Shown here: positions 57,101 to 64,000 of the stretch, piece after piece
How the letters are laid out: each line of letters starts with the position of its first letter
Numbering within the stretch: position 1 is the stretch's first letter
Assembly (NCBI RefSeq): GCF_036588685.1
Contig: NC_086374.1
Location: forward strand, 34,340,886-34,404,885
Length of the DNA: 64,000 nt
Source: Mytilus trossulus
Lineage: Eukaryota; Mollusca; Bivalvia; Mytilida; Mytilidae
Direction of reading: 5' to 3'
Position numbers and translations under genes: made by a program
Notes under the pieces: generated by a model
What the model was told of the DNA's origin: nothing
Database searches by the model: none
Seen by the model: the letters and a program-made list of their open reading frames with translations, nothing else

Positions 57101-59802
57101 ATGCCAGAAATTTTCGATGAGGACTGATATGAAGTTGTCATATTGCTATCTTACTTAATTGAAAAATAGCAAAAAAACATATACTTCCAATGGTTTAATT
57201 AGATTCTATATTAGATAAGAATTGTATAGCTGTTAAATGTTTGGGGAAAAGTTAGTGTTGTTGTAGGTAATCGAATTCCACCAGACCGAATTAGCTGCAC
57301 TAAGAAAATGCGATTGATTTCTAGGTTAAAAAATATAATATGTCTCCTTGTTACTTGATATGGACCTGACTGCATTTTAGGCAAAAGGGTTAACTTCGAT
57401 TGCTGTAAGGAAACTGTGGGCAGAAATCTAAAGGGTGAGCTATTTTTAATTTCAGACATGTAGAGCTGGTTTAAATGAACACATTTCAGTCGAAAAGAAT
57501 ATCTCTAAAAATTATAATCCCAGCATAGTCGATAAGCTACATAAGTCTGGTGAATTGTATTCTTTTTTGTTCTCTATTTGCTATACATTGACAGTGTACA
57601 AACAATGCCATCAATAGAAGACCGATATCTGCCTTGTAAATTATTTACCATCCTTAACCTCAAAAGCTGATCATAATTATACATATTTTCAGAACAAACA
57701 TTTATACTTCTAATAACTGACATATAAATATTCTATTACGTGCGCTGGTTGCTATTTGTGCATATGATACATGGACATTTCCTGCAAACCCTTGTCTGTG
57801 AGGTTGTCATAGAAATTTTACAACCTTAACTTGAATAGGAACACATATTTTGAGTTCATCCTCATATGAACCTCACAATCATAATTTTGGTTAATTCCCG
57901 GGGCAGCGGTGTCACGATTGTACCTTACATGCCACCTCTCTGGTAGTTGCTCGACCATTTCCGTTTCTCCGCCTACCAATTTAAGGCATTTGTAACCTAA
58001 ATCAATATTCGAAGTTCTTACACCAAATGATAAATCTGTATCATAATTTGAGCTATTAAAAATCATTTACTCAGTTTAATTACTCAATTAATAACTATAT
58101 ATAAAGTAAATAATTTTAGAGAAAAATACAATGATCGCCATGCTAACACGCTCGAGCCCCTCAACATTATACCTGATCTAGATGCGATAATCACACATAT
58201 GGGTTACATAACATAAATTTTAATGTGTTTATGAAATATCAAATCTAGTGTCAACAAAAGGAAATTTCATTTTTTGTTGTTATTTATATAACTAGTACTC
58301 CTGTCATGCGTTTATTTAAACGTAATAACATTATTATATATTCAGAGATAATGTTGTTGTGTCAGCAAACCTATTAGTTGGCACATATACATAAATAAAT
58401 TTACAATGTACTTAACAAACCAGGATTATTGTTCTTCATTTTTTTGGGTGCCAAACATGGATCTGCTTCACACCACAGCCACGAAATTGTTCATGTGAAC
58501 ATAGAAAATTGTCCAATTGGAAAAAAAAGTTATATCAATGTTGTGTTTAAAAAATTAAAAATGTTGATGAACACGTTCTTTCCATTTATGTCGAATAGTA
58601 ATGATGTACCCATAAAAAAATCGTGTTGAAACTGTTGCACAAAGTGTAAAATTATATTTTTAAAATTTTGCATACCCATATAGATAAAAATTCAATTTAA
58701 AGAAATAATAAGAGATAGCGTTATCTACTTGTTTATGAAAAGCAAAAATGAAAAAAATATATCCAATTCGAAAATGAGTTTAGACGTGTTTTTGTTTATT
58801 TGATAAATTTGAACTTTACTTATTTTTAATATATAATATTGATTTACAATTTTCAATGTCAACTCAGCTTGATTTTTAAAGGTAAACATGGTAAAGGCTT
58901 TGAACTGTAAAAAAGCACAAGGTTAAAAATAACGGGAAAAAATAGGAATAAGGACGAATCAACTGTGTCACGCGTATCCGTTAATTCAACTGAATTTTAT
59001 TGTGATAGTCAAAATTCCTTTTCAAATTATGACACTTAAAAACAGCAAGCATTCCCACCATGCGGGATTTTATTTAATATACAAACTGGTACTAAAAAAA
59101 AATTACACTTTAAATTCCTCTCGTCTTGTAAACTTCAATTAATGTAACAATATGCATGGTATAAGATCTCTTCAAAACGTTTTACAGTTTTAACTAAGAC
59201 GTGCTATGTCGTAGATTCATATCTTTAATGTGTGTAACTGTGTCAAATTTTCATTTTTATTCAGTAGAACATTAACTTAATGTATCAAATCTCTAATTTA
59301 AAAACACATTTCCTACTTTTTGAGATTGTATTTATCCGTAAATAGTTTTTTAGCACGTAGGTTTCAAATTACTGCGCTCTTTCTCATGCATTTTGCAACC
59401 ACCAATTTTTAGAGCCTAGTTTGAGTGGACCACAGTTCTTTGTTCATGGCCGCACGCTTAACATATTTCCACCTTCCCAGTAGCATTACTAAGGGTGTGG
59501 TATACCATTTGCGCGATAAATGAAGCTATTTTTAGCCATACTATAGATTTTTGTTACACATTTATTACTAACAATTTTACATGTTCGTTACATGTACCTT
59601 CTTGTTATATGATGGGGATATGTATGCTTTTGTCCTTTGGGGTACCAAACTTAAATAAATATTGCCTTATGAAAATTGTAGTTGTTTACTATACCTAGTC
59701 AGGTAAAGTCATGTTCAAGATTTGACATTCGGAAATGAAAATGAATAAGACTTCAAGTTGGTTGTAAATAAAACTACAAATTCTAAATATATTTTGTTGT
59801 AG
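54135..59802. other. SLC22 intron, long stretch without recognisable exons
   Basis: AT-rich; apart from the GC-richer repeat at 56510-56870 I see no gene or clear repeat. The open frames here (for example 57818-58066 minus and 58429-58629 plus) are short and without domains. Confidence 0.5.
56510..56870 (+). repeat. GC-richer dispersed-repeat fragment
   Basis: Markedly richer in G+C than its surroundings, with overlapping open frames on both strands, and ends TACTGGACGTTAAGCAACCA GCAATCAATTA. That closing motif recurs inverted at 42108-42140 (TAACGTCCAGTGGCAAATAT) and near 63575. Repetition and lack of introns or domains favour repeat over gene. Confidence 0.5.
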
Positions 59803-59983
59803 GTGCAAGATCTCTGCTCTTGATGACCATTACACATCTCCGGGTACTGTCTTCCTTAATACTACCAATGGCATTCAAGAATACAATGTAACAGAATGTC
59901 AAATTCAAACAAATGGTACAACAACCAAGTGCAACGATTGGATTTACGACTCTAGTCTGTTTGAAGCAACCATTATTTCAAAG
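59803..59983 (+). CDS. SLC22-type transporter, exon 2 (extracellular loop)
   Basis: 181 nt after an acceptor TTGTTGTAG, ending at the donor GTCAGT. In frame with either first exon it reads RCKISALDDHY, then FLNTTNGIQEYNVTECQI, NGTTTKCNDWIYDSS and FEATIISK. This is the large loop between helices 1 and 2 of SLC22 carriers: several cysteines, at least three N-glycosylation sequons (NTT, NVT, NGT) and the family signature C-x2-W-x-YD-x-S-x-F. The exon length and loop cysteine spacing are typical of the family. Two small open frames starting inside this exon are shadows. Confidence 0.88.
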
Positions 59984-60304
59984 GTCAGTTTTATTTGCGT
60001 GTTTGGCCGCAAATATGTATGAATTATTTGCCACTGGAAGTTTAGACAAAAATCAATACGTATCTGTATTTATTCAGTCGGAAACCAGGTTGAAATAGAA
60101 CAAAAGAATCGAAGCTCTCTATTAGAGAAGGCGATAAATGTTTACTGTATTGTTTACTATAGTGACAATTTTTTTTTAAGTTAATAGAAACAAATAAAAC
60201 TGCAATTTTCTTCTCAATAACGAGGTGTTTTATTTCAAAATCACCATTTGCATAAGTTTTCAATTTATCTAGTACATAGTTAAACAGAACAATTAGATAT
60301 CAAG

Positions 60305-60880
60305 TCGACGACATGGGTATCTTTCAAGTTGGATGACGAAAATGCATAACCTCCGATTTTTTTGAAAAAAATTACCACGGACGGAAAACATATCAATCTA
60401 TTAGTTCAGTAATTTTCGTGTCTGCCCTTCCATTATGTGACTGAAGAAAAAATTCCAAAAAATAAGTCACAATTGTATCGAAAAGAGAAAATCGAGTGCA
60501 CCTTTTTATGTAAGGGCGTGTTTGAGTTGACTATTTTGTCTTGATATCGTTCAAAGTAAGAATATTTCACACATCGTCTCGCTCCAGATTCTATCATTTT
60601 TATATATTAAAGCTACAGGTTGACTTTATAACACAAAAAATAACAGTACTCAAAGATGAAACATATGGGTCAAGTGAAATACCTATCTAATGAGTCACAA
60701 AACCAGGAAAGGTGTGTTCGAATAGCTATTTTTTTAATGAAAGTATTTGACGACAGTCTTACAAGTTGGATGATGAAAATGCATATCTCCTAAAAAATCT
60801 ATTTTTTTGTGTGTGATAACTAGGGTTTATAGTCTTCAACCACTAAAAAAAATCTAGACTGCCCTTCCACGAAATATTTA
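60305..60880 (+). repeat. Two direct copies, 436 bp apart, in the SLC22 intron
   Basis: CAAGTTGGATGACGAAAATG (60326) and CAAGTTGGATGATGAAAATG (60762), each followed by CATA-CTCC, a T run and, about 100 bases later, CTGCCCTTCCA. Confidence 0.7.
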
Positions 60881-61394
60881 ATTAGAATTTTTTTAAATGT
60901 TTATGATTTTTCGAAAATTCCACCTGACAACCGATCAGACAATAGTTTTAAGTTGAATCAATGCAGACAAGATCATTAACTGATGCGCAGTAGCTAGTTG
61001 ATACATTTGTCTTTTGAAATATAACTGACATATAAGGATCGTATTGGTGCAATGTGGATAAATTTATCGGTTTCCAAGAGCAAAATTGGTAACGCGTCAT
61101 CGCTACAATGGCTTCCATTTCTACGATTGTGAAAATGAACTGGCGTAATGGGGAGATAATTTTGACGAAGTAGGATCCTAACTATTATTCTGTATATAAA
61201 AGCATGTAACTTACAATGCTTTCTTAATATGATAATATCTTAAATCAAATACATGAACAGTTTTTAAATATATTTTTTTATGATTGAAAAAAAGTTATGT
61301 TCTTTTCAGATAACATTGAAGTCACTTACAGCTAGCCTCAAGTCCAAAGAAGAATAAATTTATCTGCAATTAATGCTTTTTTTGTTTGTTATAG

Positions 61395-61498
61395 TTTGAC
61401 GTGGTATGCGACGAAAAACTCTACAGAGCCCATTTTTTGATGGGACACTATGTTGGACTTCTCATAGGTTCAATATTGTCTGGATTGCTAAGTGACTT
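61395..61498 (+). CDS. SLC22-type transporter, exon 3 (helix 2)
   Basis: 104 nt from the acceptor TTATAG to the donor GTACGT. It reads FDVVCDEKLYRAHF, then MGHYVGLLIGSILSGLLSD. FDVVCD is the conserved end of the SLC22 loop and GxLxGxxxSD the start of the helix 2-loop motif that continues GRK in the next exon. That exon is not recognised in the remaining 2.5 kb, so the gene continues beyond the window. An inverted-repeat-bounded insertion may occupy 61665-63205 in the following intron. Confidence 0.85.
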
Positions 61499-61664
61499 GT
61501 ACGTATACAGTATATGTTGTTTTGTAGATGTGTTTTTTAATCTATGAACACGGTGTTCTAGAGTGTATTATAATTATACTGTGTTTTGTATTTTGGTTGT
61601 TTTCGCCATTGCGTTATCCTTATAATTAGTTGTCGACTATGATTTTTTTTCTCTCGTAGGTAAC

Positions 61665-63205
61665 TTGAGTTTCTATTAGACCTTTTCCACAACTCTCGAT
61701 ACCTACAGTTGAGAACGACTACGACAGGTAAAATGTGAGGGGTCGTATCAAAAACATTTAAAAAATGAGATCATTAATGATTTTATTTCTTTCATTGATA
61801 ATGGTAAAACTTTCCTACCGAGTCCAAATGACATTAATTTACAATTTATTATAAAGAAAATGATGTACTTCAAGTCAAATTTCATCTATTTAAACGTTAC
61901 GCTTCTAGCTGTCTAGAACAAAGCATGCTGTTCGGCCCAAAAAATAATGAAAAGGAAAAAGCGGGCCATAATGGATCTTATTCGTGAAAAACAGCAGGAA
62001 TATAAAGACATTATAGCCGAAAAAATGCCCTAACTGTTAAAGACCCTCGGTGTATCTTCCGGTTCGGATTCCGAATAAAATCATAGAAAAGTTATTTGAA
62101 CCCCATCAACCACACATTTAGATTTAATGCATGTTTTTCATTATAGTATGATTCTCCTTTTACAAACAAAAAGGATGAAATAAAATAAGAAAAAAATATG
62201 AAGGCGAATCATACTGTAAATTATAATATTATTAACTATAAATTCTATCGTATCAAAGACGTACAAATTACCAACATATTCAGAACTTGGTTCAGGAACA
62301 CATAACATGCAACGGGGTTTTCCTAGTCTTATTTGATCCAAAACCTCCCTTATGTATGGTCATAAGTGAGAAAAAAATCTTTAGTACGAAAACAATTGAA
62401 AAAGTTTCAAAACCAAAACTATGTACTGGGAATTGGATATAGAGAAATAAACTGTGACCCGGTGAAAACAAAACAAAATATAACAAGGACAGTGTATAAA
62501 TAAAATCAACGAAATTTGATCAACTTCTTATAAGAAACCCAAAATGTCATTTTAGGAACGTGGGACGACGAAGGGACAAGGTATTTTGTTTTCTAGTCCA
62601 AAAAGATTTTGCAACATTAGCAAGCTATATAGTATAAACTGACAACTTGAAATATAATTTTAATGCCATACGCAGGTATGTTAAAAAAAATCTCTGCTTT
62701 AATGTTGTAACATTGTTGTCAAAACGAACAGTCAAATATATTTTATTTTCAAAATTCATTAAGGAAAACATCAACTCTAACCTGATATCTTGAAGCGGAG
62801 AAGTCCGTCGTTGAAAAAATAGATGTTATATTTTCCTTGAATATGTACATTAACTAAGATGAAGATTGCTTAAACAACACCAAGTGGTTCGTGTTCACAA
62901 GTGTGATACGGACGGTCCAGTACTTATCTTTCATAAATTTGAAAACAATATCATTAAACATAAAGTAATGTAAATACATACAAAATAAGAAGATTATATA
63001 CAGAAACATATATTTATTTATTCATTTGGTTGATATATATTCTGAAGCTATATAGTCAAGACAGTATGGAACCGCCAATCCAATATGTTACGCAATGATA
63101 ATCATGATGTTTTTGTCTTTGAGACGACCAATCAATTTTACCTGTAAACTGTAGGTGTCATTAGTCGGTGTCGAGAGATGTTGAAAAGGTCTATTTAACA
63201 ACGTG
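61665..63205. mobile_element. Possible inverted-end insertion in the SLC22 intron after exon 3
   Basis: TCTATTAGACCTTTTCCACA ACTCTCGATA then CCTACAGTT (61668-61707) is matched in inverse by AACTGTAGGTGTC and GTCGAGAGATGTTGAAAAGG TCTA at 63146-63196. The order of the inner blocks is partly shuffled, so the limits are approximate. A small hairpin (TATAGTATGATTCTCC / GGCGAATCATACTGTA) lies inside at 62142-62218. Confidence 0.45.
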
Positions 63206-64000
63206 CTAATAGAGGTTTCTCAACATCTTACGAACGGACGAAATTCTACGAACGTATCGTTATGGAGCAGTAATTTTGTTTTAATAAAATCCACAATAAA
63301 TGTCTTCCGATACTGCAGTGTTTTTAAAAGACAACAGTAAACAACCTAATATCCTTTTTTGCAACCTTGCATTTTATTGTTGTCATTAAACATCCGTGTT
63401 CCAATTTATTTTCTGTTGTTGACTGTTTCGTTTTCTTACGTTGAGTTCCGTTTGTTGACATGTCGTATATATGCGTTTGATTTATCTCCCTTATCCATTC
63501 AAAAAGAACATTTATGATAAATGTCCTTGATTAAAAAAATCAATACATCTACTATGCAATTGGTTGATTGATTGTTTGGTGTTTTACGTTCAGTGGCAAA
63601 TATTCAATTCATTTCATTGCGAAATTAGCGTTTGGTAAAGGATTAATAAGTGATTGAGATAACACAACTGTAATATATTTCATATATCCACACGTCCCTT
63701 CTATGGGTCCAATTGGTTTGAGTTACTATGAGTTTCATTTTTTCGTTTCGGAGAGTATCTTGGATAGATACGTCGTAACATAGCTTTTTTTATTTATTGG
63801 GAATCAGTTTAAGAAATTTAAAGGTGCACTCTATCTATCGTTAGAAATAGAGTTTTGTGTATTTTTGTTGAAAGTATGAGTGCTACAGCCCTAAAAAATA
63901 ATTGGTAGTCACATAGTTATCAAAATGTATATTTTATATATTACACACCTAACAAAAAAGAAAAATGAGATATATGAAAAACAGAGGAAATATGCACAGT
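63206..64000. other. Right edge, no exon recognised
   Basis: Holds an inverted fragment of the ACGT-CAGTGGCAAATAT repeat near 63575-63610. The next SLC22 exon (expected to open with GRK-type sequence) is not visible. Confidence 0.45.

Overview
The window is eukaryotic, AT-rich and intron-heavy. It most likely comes from a marine bivalve close to Mytilus. I infer this from several dispersed repeat families that I associate with mussel genomes: a retroelement tail ending CATACCACATCTTC, a CpG-rich core ACGAAACGCGCGTCTGGCGT, and MITE-like elements bounded by CAGTGGCGGATCCAG or GGCCGTGTTCACA. This assignment rests on recognition, not on a search. Coding DNA is only a few percent of the window and sits in short exons, so nearly every long open frame here is a shadow or repeat-derived.

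3.3-25.1 kb, minus strand: two tandem paralogous genes (A, exons between 3314 and 9645; B, exons between 15439 and 25075). I rebuilt both by splicing exons by eye. Each encodes a roughly 255-residue single-pass membrane protein: signal peptide, first half of a C-type lectin-like domain (CTLD), a complete WSC-type cysteine domain, second half of the CTLD, a short Ser/Thr-containing stalk, one transmembrane helix and a very short cytoplasmic tail. Exon order and all intron phases are the same in both genes. The WSC domain occupies two exons bounded by phase 1 introns, which looks like exon shuffling of a whole module into the middle of a CTLD. This is the most interesting object in the window.

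38-61.5 kb, plus strand: the 5' part of an SLC22-type organic ion transporter. Two near-identical first exons, each with its own duplicated upstream sequence, lie at 38149 and 44531. Exons 2 and 3 are at 59803 and 61395, and the rest lies beyond the right edge or was not recognised. The two first exons are either alternative promoters and N-termini of one gene, or one belongs to a broken duplicate.

The introns and intergenic DNA are filled with mobile-element debris. Two decayed reverse-transcriptase fragments (21986-22800 minus; 35866-36090 plus) are each followed, on the same strand, by the same tail sequence that recurs about ten times in the window as 5'-truncated copies. Other structures are a 3.56-kb inverted duplication (47338-50897), a 102-bp near-perfect palindrome (32294-32395), a 132-bp foldback with a GC-rich loop (35338-35469), a 31-bp minisatellite (29874-30331), a TAA-flanked Harbinger-like element carrying two smaller nested elements (6154-7578), and arrays built on a TCCGTT motif (20405-22920). 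No rRNA, tRNA, CRISPR array or prokaryotic operon structure was seen.
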